A stretch of DNA of 64,000 nt from Andrena cerasifolii. Taxonomy: Eukaryota > Arthropoda > Insecta > Hymenoptera > Andrenidae. This document shows, in pieces, positions 9,701-19,150 of this stretch (position 1 is its first letter; each line of letters begins with the position of its first letter). The stretch lies in the NCBI RefSeq assembly GCF_050908995.1, contig NC_135118.1:19477501-19541500 (forward strand). Direction: 5' to 3'. A program made the translations under genes and the position numbers. The notes below the pieces were generated by a model. It saw only the letters and a list, made by a program, of their open reading frames with translations. It searched no databases and was not told the DNA's origin.

Positions 9701-12389
9701 TTAAAGTCGAGGCGTCAAAAAAATTGATCAAAATCGGTGGGACCTGTATACTCAAAAGTTATTATCCGATTCCACTGAAACTTTTTTTATTTTGAAGATT
9801 ATTCTTCTGTCTAGGGGGGCTAGAAAAAATTACAAAAAAATGACATTTTTTTAGAAAATAACGACGCTTGAAGTTTGAAATCACTTTTCCCTGTATTTTT
9901 CGTCCTTTCAACGCCTTTGAAAATTACAAATTTTCAATTTTTGTATTTTCTCTGGTTTCCTTCCCAGCCAGAAGTATATTCTTCAAAATAAAAAAAGTTT
10001 CAGTCGAATCGGATAATAATTTTTGGAGATACAGCGCCCACCGTTTTGAGAACACTGCTTCGAGAAAAACGCGTTTAAAGTTTTACGCGAGTGGAATGTT
10101 ACGGATTTCAACAAATCCTTTTAAACACGTAATCTTAACACTCTGAATCAGGTAGTTTTCTAAGGGTTTAGGGGCAAACAAATATTATCATTATCAGTTT
10201 TCAAAACAGAAAGCTAAAATTTAGATCGTCGCAGAAAAATAAATCAGAAGGATCAAAGAAAAATTCGAGTCAACATTACAGCTGATTAATTAAATCATGG
10301 ACGTCATATCGCGATGATAGGATTGCCATTATCGACGTTCCGGAGATTTGAATGCCATTGCAATACATAGTAGCATCGCTGTCAGGGTTAATCGAGACAA
10401 GCAGAATAAACAGTTTAATTCTTAAAATAGTCACGTATTCCGCAGATCAGAAATTCCATTAGTTAATCCTCGTTCCATTCGACAGGATACAAGTTTAAGG
10501 TTTGGGCGGGTAATACATACCCAGAAGAAATCTTCGTAATGATGAAATCTGGTGGGAGTTGATGTTTGAGTAGGCACGGTACTTGATTATGAATATGTCT
10601 AATTTAGGTGTACGTATGTACTTTTCCACTGAAAACGCCATTAATAACCGTGCCATGTACAATTTTCTTCTTGAATATATCTGCATATTACTTAGTTGCA
10701 AATTGCGAAATATGTCGTCTGTATAATTTCAGCGTTTATGCATGGACCGGAGAAGATTATTTTACTTTTATGAACCTGGTTTCTTCCTACAAATGGCACT
10801 GCTGATCTAACTTGTAAAAGCAAATGCAGAATCGGTCACTAAAAGTCTACAAAAGCTACAAGATACGACACACTTCTCGTTAAAGTTCGGCGAGCAATAT
10901 CCGAAATTATTTTTAAAACAAATAAAAATAATATCTTCTTTACAATTAGGAGGCTCCTACGCGCATAAAGTAGATGTGTTTACAAAGGACCGTTCAACAG
11001 TTTAAAAGGTTATTTTACATTTCCGTCGCTGGTAAAAATTTGCATTCTCTATCTGCAACTTGGATGCGCACTTTAAACCACGCCAGCCGCAATTACATAA
11101 TAGTTTCTTGTAGCTACCGATCACCGGACTCGGAAAGTAGAAAAACAACTCCGAAACCGAGCGTACTTTACGAACTTAATTTTTCACCTGATGTATTTCC
11201 AACGTTTCTGCATTATGTACACATAAAGAAAAAGCCCACCACTGATTGCGAGTAGGCGTATTCGGTGTGCATACTCAGCGTTCCATGCGCGACGCATTCC
11301 ACCGAAACAACGCACCGATAACGGCTACCGTCCTAAACGTGATCTTACAGAACGCATTTTCCTTGGAGAATAATTTACGTACCAGATCTTAAACGTCATT
11401 CCACGAATAGCAATTCCAAGTTCCAACGTGCTCGGGCAAGAGACTTTCGTGTTCCATCGTGTCAATGGAGTAGCGCGCCAAGGTCTGCCTTTAACGTGGA
11501 TATACATACAACGCATCAATTGCGACGCAATAGCGAAAAAGATCGTGCGGGACGATAACGACTGCTGTACCTTTTGGGCGCTAAACTACGTTCCCTATAA
11601 CTCTGCGCGAGAATCTCTATTTATCTACAATATCTACAACGACTTCACTGATCAACCTCTAAAGATCCATGCTTTAATGTTCGTCAGAATATTTTCCTAC
11701 GCTCCCGATGGTACGTGCCATTTTAAGATGCAGGATGTTCGACGGTATAATATAAAATTCCTAACGTCTTGGGGCAGGCTAATTTCTCGCGTAAGTGCGT
11801 CACTCTTATTTTCTATCCGATCGGTCAATTGGGAAACATATAATTATCCATTGTTTCCGTGGGGGAACTGTGTTGTTCTCGATTGTGTACGCGGTCGGTA
11901 TCGACGGTTGCAGAGGAGCCACGGAGAGGTAACGCGTAGCAATAAATTCCACTCTGTTGCGCAAGAAATTCCATCAAGTTTATATCCACGCCTCGCCTTG
12001 CCGGAGCGCGACGGTAGGGACAGGTAAGTGCCGACGAATCATTGTCCTCGATGATAAAATACTATTTATTGTTGGCAAGAGCGAGCCAGCCTGCGAGCGG
12101 TCGTGGCGATAACTTGAACTCGGCAAACTAGAGCGCGCTCGAGCGATCGAGGGTACCGCGAATGCGAAACCGCAACGATCTGTCATCGAGCGTTCCGACC
12201 GCCAGCCGCCGGCAGCCGGGATCGTGAAATTCGGGGAAAAGCCCGTTGGAACTCACCCTTGTGTCTACGCCACTGCCTGTAAAGGAGCGCAGCGACGACC
12301 AGCAGGAGAATCGTTGTGAGGAAAGTACCGACCACAGCCCCTGCCACGCTTCCTGCCCCGAAACAGGTATCCCGTGGCTCGTCCTCCAT
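744..12389 (-). CDS. single-pass membrane protein with PDZ domain, 5' part of gene (3' end outside window)
   Basis: Three exons agree in phase: 12257-12389 (ATG at 12387-12389), 3449-3693 and 744-894. The first encodes 44 residues: a short acidic start, then a hydrophobic helix at about residues 13-36 (GAVVGTFLTTILLLVVAALL) followed by basic RQWRRHK, so a type III-like N-terminal membrane anchor. The second encodes a cytoplasmic stretch containing AYAFDNPCFKDV. The third holds the first half of a PDZ domain: the carboxylate-binding loop is read as GLGFNI, followed by NMREGIFVKDL and the RGPASESGRI turn. Exon 3 ends in phase 1, so the PDZ domain must finish left of position 1. Introns are about 8.6 and 2.55 kb and carry most of the repeats here. 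PDZ domains bind C-terminal peptides, so a membrane scaffold role is inferred. I do not recognise the gene name. Confidence 0.75.
2005..2572. mobile_element. palindromic MITE, TA target duplication, copy 1
   Basis: The element starts CAGTGACTCGC and ends with the near-complement GCGAGTCACAG, flanked on both sides by TA (2003-2004 and 2573-2574). The two halves are inverted copies of each other along almost the whole length, meeting around 2275-2300, so the element is one giant hairpin with no coding capacity. TA duplication and CAGT ends fit non-autonomous Tc1/mariner-pogo type elements (family knowledge). It lies in intron 2 of the PDZ gene. A second copy is at 6890-7433. Confidence 0.85.
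2850..3260. repeat. degenerate dispersed repeat with internal inverted arms
   Basis: GCAAACCGTTCGTCACCATCG near 2890 is inverted at about 2983-3012 as CGATGGCGACAAACGGTTTGC. A second inverted pair (GAGGCAGTGAGTG / GACTGCCTC, GGACTAACCCC / GGGGTTAGTCC-like) lies at about 3095-3130 and 3225-3250. The opening part resembles 5810-5900. I read it as old foldback DNA inside the PDZ-gene intron; ends are not resolved. Confidence 0.5.
4208..4928. repeat. foldback repeat with G/C-rich arms
   Basis: The left arm (4208-4340) contains GGGGAGGGGTGGGGAGGGGG, then a stretch giving TGTGGACCCTAA. The right arm (4808-4928) is its inverse: TTAGGGTCCACACCCCCTCC, then the complement of the outer part (GGCCACTGGGGATATTCGG). 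The arms diverge by indels, so the copy is old. The middle contains a segment (4690-4850) that recurs at 26930-27060. No open frame of interest. Intron 1 of the PDZ gene. Confidence 0.6.
5790..6236. repeat. dispersed repeat, copy A (copy B at 35458-35829)
   Basis: About 370 bp match closely the block at 35458-35829, including the words ATGTTTAAACAACGATCAAA and ACCCGAAATGCACCA and the ending GTTTTGTTTTCAATACAGAAG. Both copies have the same orientation. The upstream part (5810-5900) also resembles 2850-2950. The short ORFs inside are not conserved between copies. Type unknown. Confidence 0.7.
6494..6666. repeat. small inverted-repeat element with CTCGGCCGAGT-rich interior
   Basis: The ends are perfect inverses: GTTTACACCTGACGAGTG on the left and CACTCGTCAGGTGTAAAC on the right. 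The interior repeats palindromic words built on ACTCGGCCGAGT. About 170 bp in total with no coding capacity. Terminal inverts of this kind suggest a short MITE, but I could not see a clean target duplication. Confidence 0.6.
6693..6803. repeat. ~110-bp repeat, copy 1 of 3 (inverted relative to the others)
   Basis: The reverse complement reads GGTTTTGTCCTGGTCTTCC..., CACAGTCCTGC..., then CGGCCCGTACCCAGCAGGG and GTATCGGTTAAGACC. The same block recurs at 7587-7690 and 9067-9195 in the other orientation. There is no open frame in common. Confidence 0.65.
6890..7433. mobile_element. palindromic MITE, TA target duplication, copy 2
   Basis: Same family as 2005-2572: the ends CAGTGGCTCGC and GCGAGCCACTG are exact complements, flanked by TA at 6888-6889 and 7434-7435. 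The halves are near-perfect inverses, but the right arm lacks about 30 bp present in copy 1 (the CGAAACGCG...AATCC part is missing near 7344). The perfect ends suggest a younger insertion than copy 1. Confidence 0.88.
7587..7690. repeat. ~110-bp repeat, copy 2 of 3
   Basis: Shares TTGTCCTGGTCTTCCCTAAA, CACAGTCCTGC, CGTTTAGCGGCC and TATCGGTTA with 9067-9195, and is the inverse of 6693-6803. It is followed at once (7690-7725) by a GTATACCCGTTTGAACCCTC segment, which is the tip of the TTAA element at 8220-8940, so different repeats abut here. Confidence 0.65.
8220..8940. mobile_element. foldback element with TTAA target duplication
   Basis: Flanked by TTAA at 8216-8219 and 8941-8944. The ends are inverted copies: GGGTGTACCCGTTTGAA and TTCAAACGGGTATACCCCC. 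The arms (about 215 bp, 8220-8435 and 8727-8940) match with scattered differences around a unique centre. A TTAA duplication is typical of piggyBac-type elements (family knowledge), so this is most likely a non-autonomous piggyBac-like MITE. No transposase frame seen. Confidence 0.75.
9067..9195. repeat. ~110-bp repeat, copy 3 of 3
   Basis: Contains GGTTTTGTCCTGGTCTTCCC, CACAGTCCTGC, CGTTTAGCGGCCCGTACCCA and GGTATCGGTTAAGACCCC. It is longer than copy 2 and matches copy 1 at both edges. Confidence 0.65.
9404..10165. repeat. old foldback repeat
   Basis: Inner arms at 9733-9812 and 9971-10050 are inverted copies (TTATTATCCGATTCCACTGA against TCAGTCGAATCGGATAATAA). The left edge reads TTAAGGGGGTATTCTACCT and the right edge has a decayed inverse (AGGTAGTTTTCTAAGGG). 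Probably another non-autonomous transposon in intron 1 of the PDZ gene, much diverged. Confidence 0.5.
10166..12256. other. rest of PDZ-gene intron 1, nothing recognised
   Basis: Mixed AT-rich sequence becoming GC-richer toward 12 kb. A plus-strand open frame of 199 codons (11428-12027) is present, but its composition and lack of motifs look like chance. No RNA gene or repeat was recognised. Confidence 0.4.
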
Positions 12390-12900
12390 TGCTCCTTCTC
12401 AAACTCTCCTCCGATGCATTTCCAACACGGCTACACGGTGCGGCGTACTTTCGCGTTTACTCCTGCAAGGAATTTACCGGCCCCGAGATTGCGTGGTGAC
12501 TAGGGTCCGCGCGCGCTGTTCTCACCGCGACTCCGTCCTACGACGTGCATAAGGAGACATTATTTTCACTCGGCGAGTCGTTGCCCTTTTACCGAAGAAT
12601 CACCAACGCGCGAATCGAGGACCGTCCTACTGCCGTGACACCGTGCACGATACTGGGAGAAAGAGAGCCAGCTTTGGCAGGAGGGACAGAGAGAGAACGG
12701 GGACCCATGGATCGAGTAAAACAGGTAGCTGCGCAACAGGTGCTTCTGCCTGCGTGGTGGGGATTCCACCATTCCACCTCTACGCGATCCGCCGGGCAAA
12801 CGGCGCGGGCAGGGGGAAGGTGGAACGAGCATGCGGGCAGATAGTGGGGGCACGCGGCATTCCTTCGCCGTTTCAGAGCTGACCGTATTTTCTGTTACCT
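12390..12900 (-). promoter_or_regulatory. GC-rich 5' leader / promoter region of PDZ-protein gene
   Basis: Immediately upstream of the minus-strand ATG at 12389 the sequence is markedly GC-richer than its surroundings up to about 12.9 kb, then turns AT-rich. This is where the 5' UTR and promoter would be expected. No core element was identified with confidence; overlapping ORFs of 60-99 codons on both strands look like products of the GC content. Confidence 0.35.
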
Positions 12901-15212
12901 AGCCTAGAAGCGCTGCGTGAATGCAAACTCCGTAGGCGTGTAAGGAAACCATTCGTGCGTCGATTAAGGTTTTTTTGTTTTACTGTTTGTTCGAAGTAAA
13001 AATACCGACATCAACGGGAACAAAAATTCTACACGGCAAACTACATTAGCTACGATTACTGGGATTTTTAAGGCAAATCATTGAAAGTAAAAATATTTTC
13101 ATAGGGATATATGTACACCAAATGCTTATTTACATGTTTATTATTGTTGGAGTTTTTTACCAGCAATAATGAATAATCAATATTACTTTAACGTTATTAT
13201 AAACAATACTTTCTGTAGTTCGAATGTAAATATTGAAATATCTCCTCTAATTATGATTTATATATAATAAAAAATATTCATAGCGAAATACATATCTTGC
13301 AGTGTGTCATTTAAACTTAATAAAATATAATGATAATTAGTATACAGAGTATCGCGTACAATAATAATACATCGTAATTGTACAATATTATTACTTCCAA
13401 ATTTATATGCGAGTATATCGAGCGATCAACATTTTCTTTCAAAGTAGTTTGAAGCATAGTTGTTTGCGAAATTGATAAAAAATGCGAAATATTTCTAAGA
13501 AGTCACATCAGGAATAATTAATCGAATAGTTGGCGAGAGTACTCGAAAGGGCGATAATAATTTGTTACCCTCCATGGATAACTGTTTATAAAGGCGGTAC
13601 GGAAATGAATCAGTTTTGTTACTTTTCTTTATTTTACTGTGTCGCATTTATAACTTAAAGTCATACGTGTTGCAAATGATTAATTCCAAATTCGCTTATT
13701 CAAATATTCTTAATTATTTTTCCAACAGTACATGTTAAGTGCCTATATAGTTTCAGAAGTTAAGAATAAAGCTTGAAATATTCAGTAATAATCGTTTTAA
13801 ATACAATTAGTATTGCAATCTTATAAATAGGAAACGAAGCTAATTTGAATATATTGTTAAATCATTATTACGAATTTCGTGAGTTATTGACGATCAAAGT
13901 TAGATGCGCGCCAGCAAACCTGATTACTTCGAGCGTATCGTAACGTACCGTTTTCTACGTGATTCTTTCTAATTTATATGCATTTGATCTCGATCTAGTT
14001 TGTAGACACCGGAAATCCTAAAGTGTGAAATTATAATTAACAATCTATAAAACTTACATTGAAGCTTTCTTCTGTATTACAAATTTAATTTCCGCGATTA
14101 CGGTGATTAAAACATATTAAAGGTTGCATCAAATTGAGAATAGATAACAGGAATATCCTAAATGAACAGCGCGATATTAGGATTTTGCATGCAAGTGAAT
14201 TATCACGATTATAAGAAATCAGGTTTATTTATAAAATAATTATTTTCGAACAACTGATTTTAAATTATGTTAAATTCAGCTCAGGATTCTATATATCGTG
14301 TAAATATTGTTATCGCAATTGAAGTTGTTTATAAACAGATTGTCTATACCTATTTTTATAATTCATACCTCAATGAAGAGAGTAAAAATTATAAATAGTA
14401 TAATAATACGTAGAAAAGAGTTCACAGAGAATACAAATCTTATTATAATTATAATCGAAAATCTTATTACAACCTATCCCCCATTAGTAGTTGGCACGTA
14501 TGAGTGGGTTGCTAACAGTTAATTATCATTATTCATACATGCATGATACGTACTTTATGTAACGAATTAAAGCATTTTATGTTAATTAATACGGTATTTG
14601 TCTTACCGATTGTATTAATCAAAATATTACATATTTGTGGCTATATATTTACCAATTACAACGTCCATCATACAATATAAAAGTTTGACAAAGCTTGATC
14701 TGATTTCATAAACTACTATAAATTTAAACACCGTTTTAGGACTAAAATAAAATTGTGTTATACATGTGGTACGTATGAATATGTTTGAAAGTAGCGCCGA
14801 AATAAATATAGAACGTTTAGTTGTCCTCGTGAAATGTTAGATGGCGCGAGTAAAACTTTTAATCAACGCGGTGTAGAAGTCTACCTTTCAATTTTGTATG
14901 TGGTTCTGGTATACTATTCATTCCACACTATAGTCAACTGTAGTCGAAATGATCCAATGTGATTAACCGAGATTAGAGATTGCTGGCGTAGGAGATTCTA
15001 TACGAATTCTAGTCATAACCTGTAAAGTATGAATCGCAAAATGTAACAAAAGTACATGTTCGTGTATTAAACGTTGAATATTACTATGTCACATGTACCA
15101 ATCGATTTTAAACGCAGATCATTGTACTTAAAGCGTGATATTCATGAATGTAATAACCGCGAGGAGAAAACATAATCGAGGTGCTGTAACCTAGCTTAAT
15201 TTGTTAGACAAC
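12901..15212. other. AT-rich intergenic region, nothing recognised
   Basis: Lies between the divergent starts of the PDZ gene (minus) and CNOT11 (plus). Long A/T-rich stretches, no coding frame with sensible composition, no recognised repeat or RNA gene. The last few hundred bases should include the CNOT11 promoter and 5' UTR. Confidence 0.4.
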
Positions 15213-16577
15213 ATGACGCTTAATCCAAAAGGTTTAACAAAATTATTGGATATCCTTGAAGAGGAGAATCTTGACACGAGTTTGGAAAGTCTTTGCAATC
15301 AAATGCATCAGTCGTTTCCAAAGGAAGATAGATTCAAAGTAGGAATGACGTTGGTTCTTCTTTTACAACACATAGATTTATTGCCGAAAAATGTTCAGCG
15401 CATTATAGCGGTGGCATTGCTGTACGACCTTTATAGAGGAGAGCCACTGGCTTCTACACCATTCGCGCCTGTTTTCGTACAGGTTTTAAAATCGCAGGAA
15501 GATACGAACAATGGCGTACCAAAGACCAACTTCTCAGGACATATACCAGTTTTGTCCCAGTGGGAGAGAAATCTCTTGATAAACTTGTTAGGGTACAATC
15601 AGAAAGATGTTTTAAAGAAAACCGCACGACAGATTGTGGATGAGCTGTATTTTGCATCAGTACCACCCATTGATTTAAGTAATTTGCAAGTACAATTAAC
15701 TGAACGCCATTCGGAGCTACCTGCCATCGCTAAATGTGGAAATCCAGTGATTCTACCAGATATGGATCATTCCAAAGTGACAGAGATTGACAAGAATGCA
15801 ACGAAGAGTATGACAGATGTCTTAATCGCTAACGAGCGTCCATTACATAGCCAGAGCTATCGTCCGGAGTTTTTAAGATTAGCGCCACCTCTTTACCATT
15901 CAGTCGACGAGTTACCGTGGTTCAACATCACGGAGCCTGCTCAGTTTACAATTGAGTATGACACTAATATGTGTGTTTCCAATTGTGCTGGCGCAGAAGC
16001 ACGCAGATTAATGGGTAAAGCATTTAAAAGTGTATTGACGCTACAACAGCAGCAGGATCTGGTTAATGAATTAGACAGAGATCCAAAACTGGTATACCAC
16101 ATCGGCCTTACCCCAGGGAAGCTACCAGATCTGGTGGAAAATAATCCTTTGATTGCAATTGAGGTCTTGTTAAAACTTATGCAATCAAGCCAAATAACAG
16201 AATATTTCAGCGTTTTGGTAAACATGGAGATGTCCCTCCATTCAATGGAAGTGGTCAATAGATTAACTACTACCGTTGATCTACCAACAGAATTTGTTCA
16301 TTTGTATATCAGCAATTGTATTTCTACATGCGAAACTATAAAGGATCGTTATATGCAAAATCGTTTGGTACGCTTGGTTTGCGTTTTTCTACAATCCTTA
16401 ATAAGAAACAAGATCATAAATGTGAAAGAACTTTTTATCGAGGTTCAAGCTTTTTGTATTGACTTTAGTCGCATCAGAGAAGCTGCAGCTCTATTTCGCC
16501 TACTAAAGCAACTTGAATCTGGTGATATTGGTGGACTTAATGCACCAGCTACAAATAATAAATTAGATATGTGTTAA
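15213..16577 (+). CDS. CNOT11: CCR4-NOT transcription complex subunit 11
   Basis: A single open exon from ATG 15213 gives 454 residues, close to the human protein (about 510). The N-terminal part carries the helical segment with LAMVL-like LVLLLQHIDLLPKNVQRIIA and the SFPKEDRF region. The C-terminal third (about residue 310 onward: PLIAIEVLLKLM, TEFVHLYISNCISTCE, MQNRLVRLVCVFLQSLI) is the conserved DUF2363 domain. CNOT11 binds CNOT10 and the N-terminal part of NOT1, forming a module of the cytoplasmic deadenylase complex. I chose the ATG at 15213; the 12 bases before it are open but have no ATG. No intron is needed. TDG follows about 860 bp downstream on the same strand. Confidence 0.95.
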   Translation: MTLNPKGLTKLLDILEEENLDTSLESLCNQMHQSFPKEDRFKVGMTLVLLLQHIDLLPKNVQRIIAVALLYDLYRGEPLASTPFAPVFVQVLKSQEDTNNGVPKTNFSGHIPVLSQWERNLLINLLGYNQKDVLKKTARQIVDELYFASVPPIDLSNLQVQLTERHSELPAIAKCGNPVILPDMDHSKVTEIDKNATKSMTDVLIANERPLHSQSYRPEFLRLAPPLYHSVDELPWFNITEPAQFTIEYDTNMCVSNCAGAEARRLMGKAFKSVLTLQQQQDLVNELDRDPKLVYHIGLTPGKLPDLVENNPLIAIEVLLKLMQSSQITEYFSVLVNMEMSLHSMEVVNRLTTTVDLPTEFVHLYISNCISTCETIKDRYMQNRLVRLVCVFLQSLIRNKIINVKELFIEVQAFCIDFSRIREAAALFRLLKQLESGDIGGLNAPATNNKLDMC

Positions 16578-16756
16578 TGGAATTAACATTAAATCTTTCA
16601 AGTGCTGATAATTGATAGGCTAACGACATTTTTAGCTATTTTTTTTATTAATTAAATTACAATGAATTCAGATGTAACGTAGTGTTTAACAAAGCTTTTT
16701 TTTAAAGTGAGCATTGTAAATTTAATCAAATTTTATACATAGTTTTGATGCGTGCG

Positions 16757-16762
16757 AATAAA
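16757..16762 (+). terminator. candidate poly(A) signal of CNOT11
   Basis: AATAAA 180 bp after the CNOT11 stop codon; the sequence after it is A/T-rich. Further AATAAA words occur at about 17030. Confidence 0.45.
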
Positions 16763-17085
16763 TAATTAGCTGCAACTCATTTATTTTTTATTAATTATAA
16801 AAATATCAATATGATACTATTTTCAATCAAAAGAAATGGGAAAGACATTTTTATAAGAATATACACACAGAGTATATTTATTTACATGTCATGATTTTCC
16901 ATTGTTGCAGCTAAATACAATATATTTATATCATGATTAGGAGTGTATTATAACATGTGTGTCGTGAAGAATAATGTAAATTATTTTCTAGTAATAATAA
17001 TAAATTGTAAAAATTGTTATGAGACACAAATAATAAAGCTATTATTATTTTCATTCAGATTAAATATTACTTATGAGAAGCCGAT

Positions 17086-17236
17086 ATAGAAGTGTTTTAA
17101 ATTGGAACCTGTGGAGTGGCAGCGCCGTAATGCTCTAACTAGTCCTAATTCCTAAACCATGTTCACAAAATATTGTAGAAATGTTCGCCGAACGAAATAG
17201 AAGTGTTCTAGACGGGAACCTGTGGCTTGGCAGTAC
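17086..17236 (+). repeat. short direct repeat upstream of TDG
   Basis: ATAGAAGTGTT, then GGAACCTGTGG and TGGCAG, appears twice about 112 bp apart (17086-17123 and 17198-17236), in the same orientation, 200-350 bp upstream of the TDG start. It may be a local duplication of a promoter segment; function unknown. Confidence 0.5.
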
Positions 17237-17440
17237 CCTAAACCATGTGGAAATAACGTACACAGTTGGCGATTTTGGTGCAAGTGGAACGCACCCCTAG
17301 TCTAACCTTCATATAATTCGTAATCCATAGCCGCGGGAAAATATAATAACAGAATCCAGAAACGGTTCGGAACGGCGGACGAAATGTATATATTGAACCT
17401 TTTCCGAAATAACATGATATATTTCTTGTAATATCTTCTG

Positions 17441-18679
17441 ATGCTTGACAGCAGAGCAATGTCTTCTCTAACTCTTAGTAAATTAAAAAGAAAGACACCT
17501 ACAGAGAAAGTTGATAGAAGGAAAAAGAAAATTGATCGATTCGATGGATTGACCGAAGAAGAAGTCCAGAAATATACCCTGCCAGATTATCTTGCAATGA
17601 ACTTGGACATAGTGTTCGTTGGAATAAATCCTAGTTTAATGGCAGCCCATCGTGGTAGATATTACGCAGGTCCCGGTAACCATTTTTACAAGCTACTGCA
17701 TGAATCCGGTTTAACGCCGCGATATTTCAACTATGAGGAAGATTACAAACTTCCTCAGTATGGGATTGGGTTGACAAATATAGTTACAAGAGCCACAAGA
17801 TCCTCTGCTGATCTAAAGCGTACAGAGATCAAAGAGGGTTCGAAAATCATTGAGGAAAAGCTAAAGATTTATAAACCAAAAATTGCTGTTTTCAACGGTA
17901 AATGCATCTATGAGGTGTTTGCAAATAAATTGGGTAATTTCAACTTCGGATTGCAACCGGTATGCATTGGAGAGACTGCACTTTGGGTCACTCCTTCGAG
18001 CAGTGCTCGTTGCGCAAACTTTCCTAGAATGACTGATAAATTGCATTTCTTCACTGCTTTAAGAAAATACTTACAATTTTTGAACGGAGAAATTACAGAC
18101 ATTGATGTAAAAGAGTTACTGTTCGAGGGAACATGCAAACAATTTATTCCACGAACTTCTAAAATGTGGAGACGAAAGAACGTGTCTACATTTTTACATG
18201 GCGGTAGGATCGCCAACAAAGACACTATCTGTTTGGACACATCTGATGAGAATGTGGCAATAGCTCGTAGCACAGAGTTTATTGTGAAGCATATAGAACC
18301 TGATGAAAATAATGAAACTATAAAAGCATGCCGTACATGCGAAATCAAATCATTAGAAAATTTGGATACGTTTTTCGAAAATAATGTCCCTCTAGGAAAG
18401 GAAGATATGAAGCTTGCAAGTAGCATAAAGAATGATTTAGACTCGATTGAAATCAGTGATTCACAAAAAGCCGTGAATTCTGAAGTAGAGCTATCTAAAG
18501 CTAAAGTGAGCAACAATAATAAAAAGAGGAAGAGTAAAAAACATTCTCAGAACCCAGTTAGAATGAAAGGTCATTATGGAAATAATACTGATTCTGATTT
18601 TATAAGTTTAATAAAACAGAGGCTGGAGGAAAAGATAGACACTGATTTCTCTCAGAGAAGTGATTTAGAAAAGAATTAA
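17441..18679 (+). CDS. TDG: G/T mismatch-specific thymine DNA glycosylase
   Basis: An intronless frame of 412 codons from ATG 17441 (406 from the second ATG at 17459, equally possible). The catalytic domain spans about residues 55-215. It shows GINPSLMAAH with the catalytic Asn (N63), the AGPGNHF loop, the YGIGLTN segment, IAVFNGKCIYE, and the insertion loop TPSSSARCANFPR. These match the MUG/TDG uracil-DNA glycosylase family, which removes thymine or uracil opposite G in base excision repair and, in animals, oxidised 5-methylcytosine. The N terminus is lysine-rich; the C-terminal 190 residues are low-complexity with basic KKRKSKKH near the end. The family's usual GINPG is GINPS here. The 3' end converges with MFE2. 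Confidence 0.95.
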   Translation: MLDSRAMSSLTLSKLKRKTPTEKVDRRKKKIDRFDGLTEEEVQKYTLPDYLAMNLDIVFVGINPSLMAAHRGRYYAGPGNHFYKLLHESGLTPRYFNYEEDYKLPQYGIGLTNIVTRATRSSADLKRTEIKEGSKIIEEKLKIYKPKIAVFNGKCIYEVFANKLGNFNFGLQPVCIGETALWVTPSSSARCANFPRMTDKLHFFTALRKYLQFLNGEITDIDVKELLFEGTCKQFIPRTSKMWRRKNVSTFLHGGRIANKDTICLDTSDENVAIARSTEFIVKHIEPDENNETIKACRTCEIKSLENLDTFFENNVPLGKEDMKLASSIKNDLDSIEISDSQKAVNSEVELSKAKVSNNNKKRKSKKHSQNPVRMKGHYGNNTDSDFISLIKQRLEEKIDTDFSQRSDLEKN

Positions 18680-18819
18680 TGGAACAGGGATTCTGCGCGA
18701 GTAGTGTGACTGAAAGAGTACAAAAGATATTTATAGATGTACATAATTCTTATGCTCCAATAATAATACATTTTTTTTATACCTATTGAGCTGTTCTGTA
18801 AATGTAAAAATGCATGGAT

Positions 18820-18825
18820 AATAAA
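18820..18825 (+). terminator. candidate poly(A) signal of TDG
   Basis: AATAAA 141 bp after the TDG stop. It lies 35 bp from the opposite-strand MFE2 signal, so the two cleavage sites should fall in almost the same place. Confidence 0.6.
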
Positions 18826-18859
18826 GCAAACTAGTCCAAAATAATTCATTTGTATTGTT

Positions 18860-18865
18860 TTTATT
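18860..18865 (-). terminator. candidate poly(A) signal of MFE2
   Basis: TTTATT on the plus strand, i.e. AATAAA on the minus strand, about 290 bp after the MFE2 stop at 19151-19153. Confidence 0.5.
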
Positions 18866-19150
18866 AATAACGAAAAATATTGTGGAATATAACAATAGGA
18901 ATCATTATATGTAAATTTATCTAAAGTTAAATTTACACTTACATATCTAGAAGTATAAAAGCTTAACTTTGTTGGTAAATTCACTGTAGAAATCAATCGA
19001 TGTGTATAGCATACCCACTTCATCCCGAACCGCTACATAGCAGTTAAGCATTATAAAAGTATAAATGTATTTAATGACCAACAGATAACAAATATACAGA
19101 TCGACATAACAACTGTGATGTATTAATTGTATAACAGATACTGTAGACAA

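Noticed and set aside
11428..12027. Plus-strand open frame of 199 codons in PDZ-gene intron 1
   Set aside because: No recognisable domain, Cys/Trp-scattered composition, no upstream promoter logic, and it lies in GC-richer DNA where long chance frames are expected.
12566..12853. GC-rich open frames on both strands upstream of the PDZ-gene ATG
   Set aside because: Overlapping frames on both strands in a GC-rich leader, without acceptor/donor phase agreement with the gene.
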